Assembly: GCF_026914185.1 (NCBI RefSeq)
Contig: NC_070565.1
Span: 6,820,001 to 6,884,000, forward strand
DNA length: 64,000 bases
Direction of reading: 5' to 3'
Source of the DNA: Puccinia triticina
Lineage: Eukaryota > Basidiomycota > Pucciniomycetes > Pucciniales > Pucciniaceae
This document shows positions 11,986 through 24,581 of this stretch, in pieces; position 1 is the stretch's first letter, and every line of letters begins with the position of its first letter. The notes under the pieces are model-generated. The model saw only the letters and a program-made list of their open reading frames with translations. It searched no databases and was not told where the DNA came from. The position numbers were made by a program, and so were the translations under genes.

Positions 11986-12149
11986 CTGAGCAAGAACGGG
12001 CATTGATAAATGCACACCCCTCCCCCGGGGGCACGCCCACGCCCACACCCTTCGAAAAGGGCGTGTGGGACCGCACGCCCTTTGGGCCTTTATCAAGGGC
12101 GTGCGACTCGAAGGGCGTGCATGCCCCCACATAGGCGTGCACAAGCGTG

Positions 12150-13147
12150 CACCGTGCCTGCTCGCCGAGAGCCCCTCAGTGGGCAGGTGCAAGTACACAT
12201 ACCTGCTTGCCGAGAGCCCCTCGGCGGGTGGGTGTATGTATCCCTGCTCGCCGAGAAGGATAACTCTCGGCGAGCAGGTATACAAACACCTGCCCGCCGA
12301 GCCTGCTCACCGAGAGCCCCTTGGCGGGCAGGTGCATGTATACCTGCTCGCCGAGAGAAATCCTCGGCGAGCAGGCATACAGATCCCACCTCGCCGAGAG
12401 CCTCTCGGCGAGAAGGTATACATACACCTGCCCATCAAGCCTGCTCACCGAGAGCCCCTTGGCGGGCAGGTGCATTTATACCTGTTCGCCGAGAGAAATC
12501 CTCGGCAAGCAGGCATACAGATCCCACCTCGCCAAGAGCCTCTCGGCGAGCAGGTATACTTGAACCTGCCCGCCGAGGGGCTCTTGGCGAGCAGGCTCGG
12601 CGGGCAGGTGTTTGTATACCTGCTCGCCAAGAGTTATCCTTCTCGGCTAGCAGGCAAGACTCTTGGCGAGCGGGGATATGTATGCCTGCTCGCCAAGAGA
12701 TGTATACCTGCTCGCCAAGGATTTCTCTCGGCGAGGTGGGATATGTATGCCTGCTCGCCAAGAGATGTATACCTGCTCGCCAAGGATTTCTCTCGGCGAG
12801 GTGGGATATGTATGCCTGCTCGCCGAGGAGGTGTAGATGCACCTGCCCGCCGAGGGGCTCTTGGTGAGCAGGCTCGGCGGGCAGGTGTATGTATACCTGC
12901 TCGCCAAGAGGCTCTCGGCGAGGTGGGATCTGTATGCCTGCTCGCCGAGGATTTCTCTCGGCGAGCAGGTATACATGCACCTGCCCGCCGAGGGGCTCTC
13001 GGTGAGCAGGTATACGTGCACCTGCTCGCCAAGAGTTGTCCTTCTCGGCGAGTAGGCAAGGCTCTCGGCGAGCAGGTGCATGTATACCTGCTCTCCGAGA
13101 GGCTCCGGCGAGGTGGGATCTGTACCTGCCCACCGAGGGGCTCTCAG
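12150..13147. repeat. Palindromic minisatellite of CACTA-like element 1
   Basis: Irregular tandem units alternate CTCGCCGAGAG or CTCTCGGCGAG with CAGGTATACATGCACCTG and GCCCGCCGAGGGGCTC. Nearly every unit can pair with a neighbour, so the array can fold into many hairpins. It is open in several frames on both strands, but the predicted peptides are repeat artefacts. The same satellite fills 44450-45720 in element 2. Confidence 0.9.
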
Positions 13148-13324
13148 TAATAGAGCAAAGAGAAATTATATTATTGATAGAGAATATACAAAGAGAAATA
13201 CAAAGTATCTATAGTAGATACAATGTGTCATAGCATAATGAGTACAGTCAAGTATTTATGTAATATTATGTAATATTACATAGTAGTATGGGATAATCCA
13301 GTAGTGGGTTAGACCGTGCTACAA
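13148..13324 (-). repeat. copia-2 3' LTR (main part)
   Basis: 177 of 179 bp of the LTR; its last two bases (CA) lie at 19138-19139 beyond gypsy-1. In sense the complete LTR reads TGTTGTAGCACGG to TTGCTCTATTA. Confidence 0.9.
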
Positions 13325-13819
13325 TGTAAGAAACGGAATTACGTTTCATTACGAAACAGGATGTAGTAATATTGATACGCGTAAATAGGCGTATTCTGAC
13401 ACGTGACAGAAACTTATCAAGACAATTAACCATTTTAATTATAGGTCGAGGACTTTCGATAGGAATACCGAAAAGCGAGGAACTAGGAAATACGAAGCCT
13501 GTTATTCTCTTTTCGTTCTAAATTCTTTAGGAAGAGTTGTACCAAATCAGGAAGCGCTTTGACTTGTAAAAATAAGATAAAAGGATTGTATACTTGGCTT
13601 TCATCTCTTTTCCCCATCGTAATATCTTTGTTTTTCCATATTATCATCAGAACTTCGAAACACTATCCACAATCTGTAACACTTTCGTTGAGAGATCTCA
13701 AAACCTTCTTTATCTGAATTGGAAATACTGCCGTCGTTGTCATTAGCTAGTCTGCCGACATTCGCAAGAAACATTCTCTGGCTTGTCCGATCTAGTTGCG
13801 TAATACTTTAGTCATTACA
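13325..13819 (+). repeat. gypsy-1 5' LTR
   Basis: 495 bp, TGTAAGAAACGG to TAGTCATTACA, with one difference from the 3' copy. Confidence 0.95.
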
Positions 13820-13883
13820 AAAATATTACGATCATAAACTTTTGGAGATTTTTTTTCTAGTTTCGTTTATTTATTAAATAGAA

Positions 13884-16800
13884 ATGGATGTTAATCAAGA
13901 AGAACGAGTCCAAGAATTGGCCAACGTCCTCTCCAATCTTCAGCTTAATCATCAAACCGAACAGCAAAAAACCGACCATCTCTCCAACAAAATCAGTAAC
14001 ATCAAAGTCGACCTCAACACTATTAAACTCACCTTGCAAGATGTCACCCAGCGACTTCTCGCCTTCCACCATCAAATTTCAACTTTCCAGCATCAACCCC
14101 CACCATTAACCCAGTCTTTTTCGGATGTTTCAGTAATGACGCACGCTTCCTTCTCCGGTAACCCGAAGGAAATCAACAAGTTCTTGTACTTTATCAAGGA
14201 CCGACTGGTCGAAGTAGAGGCTCGGTTCGCCAGCGAGAAGAGCAAGATCAATTGGGTCGTTCGTCATTTTTGTCATGCGGATGGTAATATTTCCGACACA
14301 GCTTCCTCTTATCTTTGGTGGATTTCTGTTTTGAGAGAGAATGCGCGAAATCAACAATTGTCTTCTAAATCTGCTTCTGCTGAGGATCCCTATATTCTAC
14401 CCTGTTTAATTTCTATACGCGCCTTTTTGTCTCATTTAGAAGAAGTATTTGCTGATAGTAGTACTGTAGAAGACGCGAAGAGAGCTTTGTATTCTTGTAA
14501 ACAGGGCAATAAGCCCTTGGATGTTTTCAATTCTCTTTTCCGTTCTTTGGTATTCGCTGTTGATTTAACGGAAGACTGTCGGATTGACGTTTATAAGGCC
14601 GCCATCAACCCGAAGATCCTCGAAATCGCCATTCAGAAAGATTCGTGGAAGGAGGCCACCGACTTGAAGGAGAAGATGGCGCTCTGTATTCTGGCTTCGA
14701 ACATTCTGGACGAACTCACCATGCTCCGATCCAATCTCTCTACCAAACGAGTCGATTTTCAACTTCAACGACCTCCTCCCCCGGTTTCAACTCCTACTGC
14801 AACTCCTATGGATATCGATGCTATCACGGCAAGTGTCGGCTTTTCCTTTTCCGCTTATCGTGCACTTTGCATCAAACACAAGCTATGTCAACGTTGCCAC
14901 CAGCCTTACGATGAAGCTCACATCACCAATCGCTCCTGTCCTAACGTGGAGGTTCACATGAAAGATAAAATCGCACTTTTTACCAAGCTTTCTCAATCTG
15001 TTCCCCCAACTACTCGACTCACTCAAATCAATGTGGCTACAACCAAACCAGGTGCTACTCATTTTTCTTGGGATCATATCGGGCCTGGCTCTTTCGCGGA
15101 TATGTTGATGTATGGTTGTGATGAGACTGGGGAACAGCTCAACGATGGCAAGTCTCTATGTTCTATTACTCCCTTTGTTTCCTTAAATTCTCTTTCCCTT
15201 TCAACTCCTTCTCCCACCAGATTAGTTATCCCTATCCAATTGTTGCGCATTGGCCTTCCTCCACTTATTGCTATGGCCTTAGTGGATTCTGGCGCGGGGG
15301 ATTCGTTCATCAACAGGGAATTCGTAAGAGCTAAACAGCTAAAACTAACGCCTTTGACTACTCCTTTTTCATGTAGAAGTTTTGATGGATCACCAGCTTC
15401 CTCCGGTGATGTCGACAAATGCTGGACCGGCCGCATAGCTTCTTCCGATTTTTTAAACCATTCTCGATTCTCTGATGTTTCTCTTAATGTTGTTTCGCTA
15501 TCTTCAGTTGATGTTATTCTTGGATTACCTTGGCTCAGAGCAAACCATGCCTGGGTTGGAGGCTCCGACGGACAACTTTATTTTTCACCCCCTCTTCGTA
15601 ATTCTCAGTTTCCTCTCTCTACACAAACCCTTAATATTTCATCCATCACTAATAACTTACATCTCAATCAAGAAGAATTGTTGTCATTACCGCTTTCTCT
15701 CCGCTCTTTTGCTGATGTTTTTACTGTAGCAAGTTTGCAATCTCTACCTCCCGTTCGTCCGCAGTTTGATCTAAAGATCCAAATTAAGGACGGGTGCACA
15801 CCACCATTTGGAGGTTTGTACAACCTAAGTGAGGGGGAGCGCAGACAATTGCGAGGATACATTGACGAAAATCTTAGTAAGGGTTTTATTCGTCTCTCTT
15901 CATCACCTGCCGCTGCTCCTATTTTCTTTGTCAAGACCGAAGGGAAGGACGACAGACCTTGTGTAGATTACCGGGGATTGAATGCAATGACTGTTCGAGA
16001 CAGCTATCCGATACCAGTTCTATCTTTGCTTCTTAATAATCTTGCAGGTTGCAAGTTTCTTTCAAAGGTCGACTTGAAGTCAGCGTTCAACCTTCTACGA
16101 GTCACTCCGGGACAGGAATACTTGACTGCGTTCCGAACTCCTTGGGGACTTTTTGAGTATATGGTAATGCCCTTTGGACTTGCTAATGCACCGGCCACTT
16201 TTCAACGCTTTATACAGCATGTATTACGGGAATTCATTGATGTCTGCTGCTTCGTTTACATTGATGATATATTAATCTTTTCAAAGACAGAGGAGGAACA
16301 TATTCATCATCTAAAGTCTATACTAACTAAACTTCGCGAGTATTCTTTGAAGGCTTCACTAAAGAAGTGTGAATTTTTTCAAACCGAGGTTCAATCCCTG
16401 GGATTCATCATTTTGTCTCAAGGACTTCGTATGGATCCAAAGAAGTTGGATACTATCACTCAATGGCCGGTCCCAGAGACTTTACGCGGTCTCCGAAGAT
16501 TTCTGGGTTTCTGCAATTTCTATCGACGTTTTATCCCACGTTTTTCCTTTATCACGGGAAGTTTAACTGAACTCACGAAGGAATGCGCTTTTCACCCTTC
16601 AAAGATGAAGGGGACGGTGGTCGTACAGGCTTTTAACCAGCTCAAGAAGTCGTTTTTATCTGCTCCCCTTCTTTCCCATTTTTCATTTCAAGCGGATCGA
16701 ATAGTCCACGTTGACAGCTCAGGCTTTGCAATTGCGGGAGTTTTGAGTCAACCAGACGAAACAGGTCGTTTGCGTCCAGTCAGTTTTTTCTCACGAAAAC

Positions 16801-18629
16801 TAACCAACCAGGAACGCGCATGGGCAATTTTTGATTTAGAGCTGTATGCGGTGTACGCAGCATTTGAGGAATGGCGAGCATGGCTAGCAGGCACACAGAA
16901 CCCAGTACTCGTATTCTCAGATCATGCTAACTTGAAACATTTTATGACTTTGAAAAAGCTAACTCCCAAACAGGCGCGCTGGGCAGCGTTTTTAGATTCT
17001 TTCAATTATAAACTTTTCCATCTTTCAGGAACTTCCAATCCAGCTGATGCCCCCAGTCGACGGCCGGATTTTGAGGGTGTGGAGAAGTTAGAGATCCCAA
17101 ATTTGTTACAATCACGTTTTGCTATTAATGCCATCGAGACAGAATCTCATGCAAAGAAGGATCATGATCTTTATTTTCAACCAATCTCACCCACATTCTC
17201 ACTTGAATTGAAACAATCTTATTCCTCTCTTTCTGCGGAGGACAAATCCCTATACCATTTGGATCAAGGCTACTATTGGTTTAGGCATCGATTGTTTGTT
17301 CCGTTCCCTTTACGAGCACAGTTGCTTCAGAAATATCATGAAGAGGAACTTGCCGGCCATCCAGGAATTGCTCGAACCCTATCTTTAATCTTGAGAACCT
17401 TTGACTGGCCTAGTATCCGTAAGGATGTTATTTCTTTTGTTTCATCTTGCGATTCATGCCAAAGGGTTAAGGCAAATAAACAACAACCGGCGGGCCTGTT
17501 ACAGCCGTTACCCATCCCCTCAAGGCCTTGGAATGTCATTGGTATGGACTTTATCACTAAACTACCAGTTTCTAAGTCGTTTGACTCCATTCTAGTCGTA
17601 ATCGATTTGTTGAGTAAAGCCACACACTTTATCCCGTGTAAGGAGGCTATGACTTCAAGGGAACTAGCAAAGCTGTTCAGACGCGAAATCTTTAGATTAC
17701 ATGGCCTTCCAGATTGAATCATATCCGATAGAGGGACCACTTTCACGAGCGAGTTTTGGCAAACCTTTTTGAAACTGTTAAAAATTAAATCCGCTACATC
17801 TACCGCTTACCATCCTCAAACGGATGGTCAGACGGAAAGGATGAATCAAATATTGGAGGATTATCTCCGGCATTTCGTTAACTATAATCAAACTGATTGG
17901 TCCGATAAATTGGACTTGGCCGAATTCTCCATTAACAATCTTCATTCTTCGGCTTCAGGAGTCTCCCCATTTTTTTTCGTACACGGATTCCATCCTCGTT
18001 TTAATACTATTACCGCCCCTTCGGGAAGATCACAAGCTAACTCCGTCATCCGAGATTTACAGGAGATTCAGGACAAGGCACTGTGCTCGTTACAGGAAGC
18101 AAAGGAGAAGCAGGCTTTCTATTATAACAAAAAACGACGAGAAATTCTGCCATTTTCCCCAGGTGACAAAGTATTGTTATCCCGACGATTCATTCAAACT
18201 AGACGGTCTAATTCAAAGCTAGACTATCGACATTTAGGTCCTTTTCGAGTCATAGAGATGGTAGGAGAAGGAGCAGTTCGGTTAGATATCCAGGAACATT
18301 ATCCAAAACTCCATCCCGTTTTTAACCTTTCTCTGGTGACACTTTATAAGGAACCCTCCCTGAACTCATTTCGCCCCTTGGCTACTAACCCGGAAGCACT
18401 TGCAGTAAGCGTAAAGGACATCAATTGGCAGTTGTTTTCGGAGGTGTTGGACCATCGAACTCCGCGAAAGGGGACAGAAGAATATCTTCTTCGATGGAAG
18501 AACGCTACCCCGGCGGCAGATCGTTGGCTTTCGTTATCAAAAATTCCTCGTTCTCATCATTTGCACCTTCTTTCTTTCCACCAAAAAATGAAAACTCCAA
18601 TCCCATTGTTGTTAACGGGTATAAGGTAA
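13884..18629 (+). pseudogene. gypsy-1 Gag-Pol polyprotein with one in-frame TGA
   Basis: One reading frame of about 1580 codons, broken only by TGA at 17715-17717. In order: Gag with a Cys/His cluster LCQRCHQPYDEAH (~residue 335); aspartic protease MALVDSGAGDSFIN (~467); reverse transcriptase with RPCVDYRGLNAM and FVYIDDILIF (~690-800); RNase H with RIVHVDSSGFA and LELYAVYAAFEEW (~940-1060); integrase zinc finger HPGIARTL...CDSCQRV; and catalytic core with GMDFITKLP, SDRGTTF and QTDGQTERMNQ. A C-terminal chromodomain (about 18415-18560) reads EVLDHRTPRKGTEEYLLRW. All catalytic residues are present. The TGA stands where the family has Arg (GLPD-R-IISDRG), so it is a probable CGA to TGA transition. 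Confidence 0.93.
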
Positions 18630-18637
18630 TGTATATT

Positions 18638-19132
18638 TGTAAGAAACGGAATTACGTTTCATTACGAAACAGGATGTAGTAATATTGATACGCGTAAATA
18701 GGCGTATTCTGACACGTGACAGAAGCTTATCAAGACAATTAACCATTTTAATTATAGGTCGAGGACTTTCGATAGGAATACCGAAAAGCGAGGAACTAGG
18801 AAATACGAAGCCTGTTATTCTCTTTTCGTTCTAAATTCTTTAGGAAGAGTTGTACCAAATCAGGAAGCGCTTTGACTTGTAAAAATAAGATAAAAGGATT
18901 GTATACTTGGCTTTCATCTCTTTTCCCCATCGTAATATCTTTGTTTTTCCATATTATCATCAGAACTTCGAAACACTATCCACAATCTGTAACACTTTCG
19001 TTGAGAGATCTCAAAACCTTCTTTATCTGAATTGGAAATACTGCCGTCGTTGTCATTAGCTAGTCTGCCGACATTCGCAAGAAACATTCTCTGGCTTGTC
19101 CGATCTAGTTGCGTAATACTTTAGTCATTACA
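18638..19132 (+). repeat. gypsy-1 3' LTR
   Basis: 495 bp, identical to 13325-13819 except for one A/G difference. No clear polypurine tract is visible just upstream. Confidence 0.95.
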
Positions 19133-19169
19133 TACAACACCCCCCCGCTCGACTGAGCTTTGCCTAATA

Positions 19170-19420
19170 GGGGGGTTCACGTTAGGCTGATTTCGAAATC
19201 AGTCAAAAAACCTTGTTAAAAATTGATGGCTGCTCATGCAGGTCTATGCAAGGATATTCTAGAAAATGAATAGAGTTCTCAGCGAGACCTCCCCTGTTAT
19301 AAAGGCCTTGCTGAAGGGAATGCTTATGTAGTATTTTTTTTTAAGTTTATGCAGGAAGGGTGCATGAGATTTGAAACCATCCGTGACCAGCAGCCAAAAT
19401 CAGGCTAACGTGAACCCCCC
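19170..19420. mobile_element. 251-bp MITE in the copia-2 3' untranslated region
   Basis: Terminal inverted repeats GGGGGGTTCACGTTAGGCTG...CAGGCTAACGTGAACCCCCC match over about 25 bp with one mismatch. It is flanked by TAATA on both sides, compatible with a TA duplication (Tc1/mariner-like) or a longer one. No coding capacity. Confidence 0.75.
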
Positions 19421-19498
19421 TAATACTACTTTTGCCTGATTGCCGTGAAGAATTGGTGAAAGGTTTTTAGTGAAGATATCCGCAAATTGTCTCCGACT

Positions 19499-22400
19499 TT
19501 AAACCCATTGTATATTGATTTGTTTCCTATAATAAGCTTGGTTGCTGATGTAGAAGTCACGCTCCGTATGTCGCGTTCGTTTGTTCGATCCTTCATTGGT
19601 AGCAATCTTTATAGCAGCTTGATTATTGCAAAAAATATCTGCTATGGTTTCTTTACCAGTCATGTCGCACAGGAGATTCCGAATCCATAGCGTTTCCCGT
19701 ACACCGATACCCATTGCCATGTATTCTGCATGCGCCGTTGATGCCACTACCGATGCTAACCGTTTTGACATCCACGCCACTGGACAACCGTAACAAAACA
19801 CCATTATCCCATGAGAAGATCTTGAAAATTCACCCCCCCAGTTCGCATCCACAAAACACAAAAGAACCAACGCATGTTTGTCTGGATGGATAAACAGCGC
19901 TTGATGGCGAGTTGACCCGAGATAACATATCAGGTGTACTAAGAAACGCCAGTGCACTGTAGACGAATTTGAGGAGAATCGTGCCAAAAAATTCACTGCA
20001 AAAGCTATATCGGGGCGCGTCGCCACTGCTACGTAGCTCAATGATCCAACTAAGTGATAGTAAGTCGAGGCGTCTATGCCTTTGCCTGTATTTGTCTCCG
20101 GTAAAGTTTCATTTGGGAGGGGCGTTTTCACAGTCGTGATTCCATCCCATCTCTCCACAAGGATTTTATTCGTTAGGTTAGGCTGAGTTAGTTTGAATCC
20201 TTTGTTGTCCCTTAGAATTGATAAGCCAATAATATTGTCGAGTCCTGCTGCCCGCTTTATATTAATAGAATCCGCCAGTCTTGATTGTAAATTGCGAAGA
20301 TCCTTCTCAGTTGGTGCCGTTATAATACCATCATCTACATGGATCCATATCGCCCCGCCGTTCTTTGATCCTGAGACGCAATATACACTCGTGTCGTATT
20401 GTGAAGCCGTGTAGCCCAAGGAGGATAGTATACCGGAGAGGTGTTGCCACCAGCATCGCGCCGCCTGCTTGGTGCCATAGAGCGCTTTATTCAATTTGCA
20501 AGCATAACCCTTCGGAACCTCCAGGCCTTTCGGCGCCTTGACCCAAATTTCTTCGTCAATGGGTGAGTTTAGATAGGCTGCCACAAAGTCAAACGAGTGT
20601 ACCGGCCAGTTGTTATTTGCAGCTAAAGTCAGAATCAGACGCATGGAGATAAAAGTTGCTGTTGGTGCGAAAGTACTATTGAATTGTTCTCCTTCTATCT
20701 GTGAGTATCCTTTCACAACGTATCTTGCCTTGTGTCTAATAACTTCGCCCATATCATTGAATTTCTGAGCAAATACCCAGCGGGCCCCTAGAACCCGTGT
20801 TCTGTCGGGAACTAATCTTACGTCCCATACCCCAAGATCCTGGAGGTTTTTTAATTCTTCTTTAATAGCTTTGATCCATTCTGCCGCTGCCTTTGATCTC
20901 ATCGCTTGATTGTAAGTTTTTGGGATTACATCATTTGTCGGGTTGTTTACTATCGCTGCTACCAATACCTCTTGTTTATCTACTTCAATCTCATCCAAAA
21001 AAATCTCCCAGTGTGAAACGAAAGACGGTACATTCAAAAGCGTCACCCGCTGGATAGATTGGTATGTTTTCTGTCGGCTTATTTAGCGGGAGTATGTTGC
21101 AATCGTCAATGTCCAAGAAACGACATAAAGCCGAGTTGACAAACTTGTCTTCCTTCGGAATCCAGAAGCACCAACCTTTGCTTTCGCTTAAACAACTGAC
21201 CACCACCCCTTCAATCGCCCTGTCATCTAGTTTCGACCTTTGTTCTGCCACAACGTGAATATAAGCTTTTGCTCCGAAAGGGTGCAAGACGTCAAACATC
21301 GGCTTTCTCTGAAAAAGTTTCTCATATGGTGTAATGTCTCCTGACGCCGAATTCGGAATACGGTTTAGTATCATGCTAGCCCACTGGAACACTAAACCCC
21401 AGAATGCCTTTGGGAGACCTGAATCAAGAAGGAGCGTTCTTCCTGTCTCTTGTAGAGTCCTATTGAAGCGTTCTATTACTCCTTTCTGGTAGTGGTGGTA
21501 TGCAATAGCACGTTCCGCCGTTATACCTTTTGTCCTCAAAAAAGTTGCCAAATTCGTACTGTTAAACTCGCCTCCGTTGTCAGACCTCAATATTTTCACT
21601 TGCAGCCCTGTCAAACGCTCTAGCCTCAGTATGGTCTCCATTACCAGAACTGTTGCTTCCGATTTCGCTGCAATCACCTTAATTTCATTGTACCCGGTCC
21701 CAATGTCCCGAATAGTTAAGATGTACCGTCCTCCATTAACAGACAGTAATTCAAAAGGCCCAATGAGATCAACGGTTATCGCCTCTAGTCTATTGAAATT
21801 TCTGCCTTCTTTCTTAAGGGTGGCTACTTGTTTGCTCTTTGCTATCCAACAGGATGAACAGTGAATCTTCCCAGCAGGGAGGCTTGCAGGCAATCCTCCA
21901 CCAACATTGCACGCGATCATCCGCTTCAAAGTCCTCAGACTGACGTGCCCAAACTTCTTATGCAAAAATAAGAGGTAACGTTCAGTTTGAGTCAAGCTGG
22001 GCGCTTCCCAAGTATTGTCCCTTTGATCAGGAACGGAAATGAGAAACAGATCTTCATTGGGTGCGTCCGCTGCGCTAAATGATGGTGTCGCTGGTGGATG
22101 AGATACAACAGTAGAAGTTCCGCAAGGAACATGATTAGGGATCGGAGGATGTGATTGTTGAAGATGTGATGCAGAAGCTAGGGAAAGAAAGATTGATGGT
22201 TGGATTCCTGGAGTGGAGTATAGGAAGGCAGGATTGTGGAGAGGGGAAGAAAAAACCCATTTCCGGGTTGAAGGATTCAAGCGACAAGTAGCCCATAACA
22301 AAGAACCTCGATATAGAAAAAAGCTGTTGGAGGTAACATCAAAAGAAAAATGAAAACCTTGAAGTCGTAGGGCCGCTGGTGAAATGAGCGTCACATTTGC

Positions 22401-22748
22401 GAATGGACAATACAGGACATCCCTAAGGACCACCCTTGTTCCACTGGGACCAGTAAAAATTAGGCTGCCCCAAGCTGTGATGAATTGAGATTCACCGTCA
22501 GTAGCTACCCTCAGCGGAATTGGACGCTCTAAGATTTCAAAATCAAAGAGCGCTGACTTATCCCCAGTGAGGTGATGAGACGCCCCAGTGTCAAACAATG
22601 TCTCCTGGGGATTGATATCCCCAGCAGCATTCCCATTTAAATCCAGATTGTTGAATGACGGACCGTTTGGATCAAATGATGGTCCGGTCGCTCGCGCCAA
22701 AGGTCCCGGTGCATGATTGGATTGTTGGTTTTGTGGAGCATACTGTGG
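19499..22748 (-). pseudogene. copia-2 Pol (protease, integrase, RT, RNase H)
   Basis: In order on the minus strand: protease TLFDTGASHHLTG; integrase with the HKKFGHVSLRTLK zinc motif, TVDLIGPF, LRSDNGGEF and GVIERFNRTLQ; reverse transcriptase with VWDVRLVPDRTRVLGARWVF, LNSPIDEEIWVKAP and IWIHVDDGI; RNase H with LCFVDANWGGE, TAHAEYMAMG and FCNNQAAIKIA. Catalytic motifs look intact. A frameshift near 21000-21046 separates integrase from reverse transcriptase. Pol lies in the same frame as Gag, separated by the TGA at 22749-22751. Confidence 0.88.
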
Positions 22749-23963
22749 TCAATAAGTGTCTCGAGGTCGAGGGAGGGGAATCAAATTGGGATTCTGAGCT
22801 GGTTGACGTTGGGGATAGTAGCAGGGAGATGAGCCGGCAGGCGCGATGATAGGATAGAAGGCCTGCATGGGGGGTTGTTGTGGTCTTGGGTAAGGAACGG
22901 GAGCTTGGGAATGGACAGGATAACGATGAGTCGCGGGATTGTTCAGGGGACAGTCGGCCAACAGGTGACCAAACGATTTGCACCTGTAACACTTGTTTCT
23001 TGACGTTTGGGAGTTGGCCGCCATAACATATACGTTGTCTTCATGGCTGATAACCGAGGGTGATCGCTCCATTGGTGCAGAAGTTGAGTTGAACTGGACT
23101 TGTGGTTTGTTGGATCGAAGAGATTGGGAAGATTCGACTTGGTGGATTGCCGCCAATAACGTTTTCCAGGTTTTCTCAAAAGTGATGGGTTGGTGGTTGT
23201 TAAGAGAAATTTCCGCATCAATCCGTCTATCAAATTCAAAACGGAGAGCTGTCCCGGGAGCAACATTCTCATGAATAACCAGGGGAAGAAGATCGTCGTA
23301 ATGGAATGCAGTACCCATGGCATTCAATTCATCCAGCAACGTCTTCATCTCCGTCGCAACTCTTGCTGGATTTGTCGACATGTTGACCTCCACGTTGCGA
23401 AGTTGTTGCAAAACTCCAAGCATCTTCGCCTTTGTAACACCACTGAACCTCGCCTTGATAGCCTCCAACATGTCCCACGCGGTCCCCAATTCTTGAAGCT
23501 CGCTCTTCATTGATGGATCGATGACGCCAAAAATGATCCGGCGTCCAACGCTAACCATTCACGGACAAACACAGGGTCCCAAAAAAAAATCTTGGTTGTC
23601 CAAGAAATCTGCACCGATGCCCATCAAAGCCTTTAACCAAAGCATGTAGTTAGACCCGTCCGGTTTCAAAAAATTAGACTCGCCAAATTCTTCAATCGCC
23701 GACTTGACCAATCCGTTAACCGCGCGTTGATCCGCAATGAGAGAAAGATCGTCCTCTTCTCTCCTGGCCTGGGGAGCTGGCTGACGACGGTGGTGGCGGT
23801 CCCGTGCTGGAGGTTGTTGCACCGGAGTCATGGGTCGACGCCGGCGGTAATCGACGTGCTGGTCATCCAGAAGGGGTTCGTCGTGCAAGGATTGTCCGTC
23901 GGCATCACCAAGGGGACCGGGAGTGGCAGCGGCTTGTCGGGGAGGGGATTGTTGAACGGGCAT
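22749..23963 (-). pseudogene. copia-2 Gag with zinc knuckle, frameshifted
   Basis: Capsid/nucleocapsid protein starting at MPVQQSPPRQ. It contains a UBN2-like capsid region (LQELGTAWDMLEAIKARF) and a CCHC zinc knuckle CYRCKSFGHLLADC (CX2CX4HX4C). A run of nine T residues (sense) near 23576-23584 carries a frameshift. Gag ends RDTY followed by TGA at 22749-22751 in the context TAT TGA CCA, the same context as the gag-pol boundary of copia-5. The stop may therefore be functional rather than damage. Confidence 0.83.
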
Positions 23964-24252
23964 CTTGAGAAGTACAAATATTTGCGATAAGAGACCGAGA
24001 TCCAATCCTACTGCTACCGTTCCGCATAGGGTTGGGCTGAGTACCAGGATGGTACTCAGCCTGTGTGGGTTTCTCTTGCAGCCCTTTGTTGCTCAGGGCT
24101 GCATAGGTGACCCGGGAGTTGGTCCTCCAACTCCCCAAGCCGCCTGAGTGTGGGAAAGGCTCTCTTTTCATCTCTCCGGCGGTTTCGCCGCGTTTCTCCT
24201 CTCCATGCCGGAGGGTGTGGCGCGACGGCTGTGAAACTCCATAAAATATTAT

Positions 24253-24323
24253 GTGTCCTATGGGAGTTGAACCCATGTCTCTTATATCCATGTCAAGTGT
24301 ACTAACCACTGTACTAAGGACGC
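24253..24323 (-). other. tRNA-like module, TRIM-1 3' LTR
   Basis: 71-nt cloverleaf on the element sense strand. Acceptor GCGTCCT pairs with AGGACAC at six of seven positions. D-arm GTAC/GTAC, T-arm ATGGG/CCCAT. The A box TAGTACAGTGG and B box GGTTCAACTCC match pol III consensus. The anticodon stem is weak and U33 is missing, so it is unlikely to be a working tRNA. Confidence 0.8.
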
Positions 24324-24546
24324 TTGGATATGAATAGCTGCAGGTGGGTCAATGAACATCCACTGGTGTCACATGAAGATCCCTAATTGAGGGGAAGACC
24401 CGTAAATGACAGGTCATGAATGAGTGACACCAGCAGGTATGATAAAGCTAAGAGTAGCAGAACCACAACCTGACAGCCCCCTGTGCTATGAAAGGGGTTT
24501 ATCATACCAAGACTCCATAATATCCTAGGTATCACGCGGTAGCGCT

Positions 24547-24558
24547 GGGCTCATAACC
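24547..24558 (-). promoter_or_regulatory. TRIM-1 primer-binding site, half-tRNA iMet type
   Basis: The plus strand reads GGGCTCATAACC; the sense strand GGTTATGAGCCC directly follows the 5' LTR. It is complementary to the anticodon stem-loop of initiator tRNA-Met, the arrangement known from Drosophila copia and yeast Ty5, not to a tRNA 3' end. Confidence 0.8.
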
Positions 24559-24581
24559 TGTGAAACTCCATAAAATATTAT

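Larger units (their letters stand above)
13325..19132 (+). mobile_element. gypsy-1: young Ty3/gypsy chromovirus
   Basis: Complete 5808-bp LTR retrotransposon with 495-bp LTRs at 13325-13819 and 18638-19132 (TGTAAGAAACGG to TAGTCATTACA). The perfect TSD is TACAA (13320-13324 and 19133-19137). The two LTRs differ at one position by my reading (AGAAACTT versus AGAAGCTT), so it is a recent insertion. It landed two bases from the end of the copia-2 3' LTR. The primer-binding region AAAATATTACGATC after the 5' LTR does not match a tRNA I recognise. Confidence 0.95.

Noticed and set aside
11644..12134. Long Ala/Gln/Leu/Ser-rich open frames in all three forward frames
   Set aside because: They arise from a 28-bp non-coding tandem repeat with no stop codons; composition simply cycles with the repeat.
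12010..13150. Long Arg/Pro-rich open frames on both strands (also 44096-45895)
   Set aside because: Same minisatellite in opposite orientation gives similar peptides from both strands; no domain, no start context, and located inside a non-autonomous transposon.
13820..13840. tRNA primer site for gypsy-1
   Set aside because: AAAATATTACGATC does not match a tRNA 3' end or the half-tRNA sites seen elsewhere; self-priming is possible but could not be supported from sequence.
22749..22751. Treating the copia-2 gag-pol TGA as CpG decay
   Set aside because: copia-5, which is otherwise intact, has the same TAT TGA CCA at the same place, so a functional stop is the better explanation.
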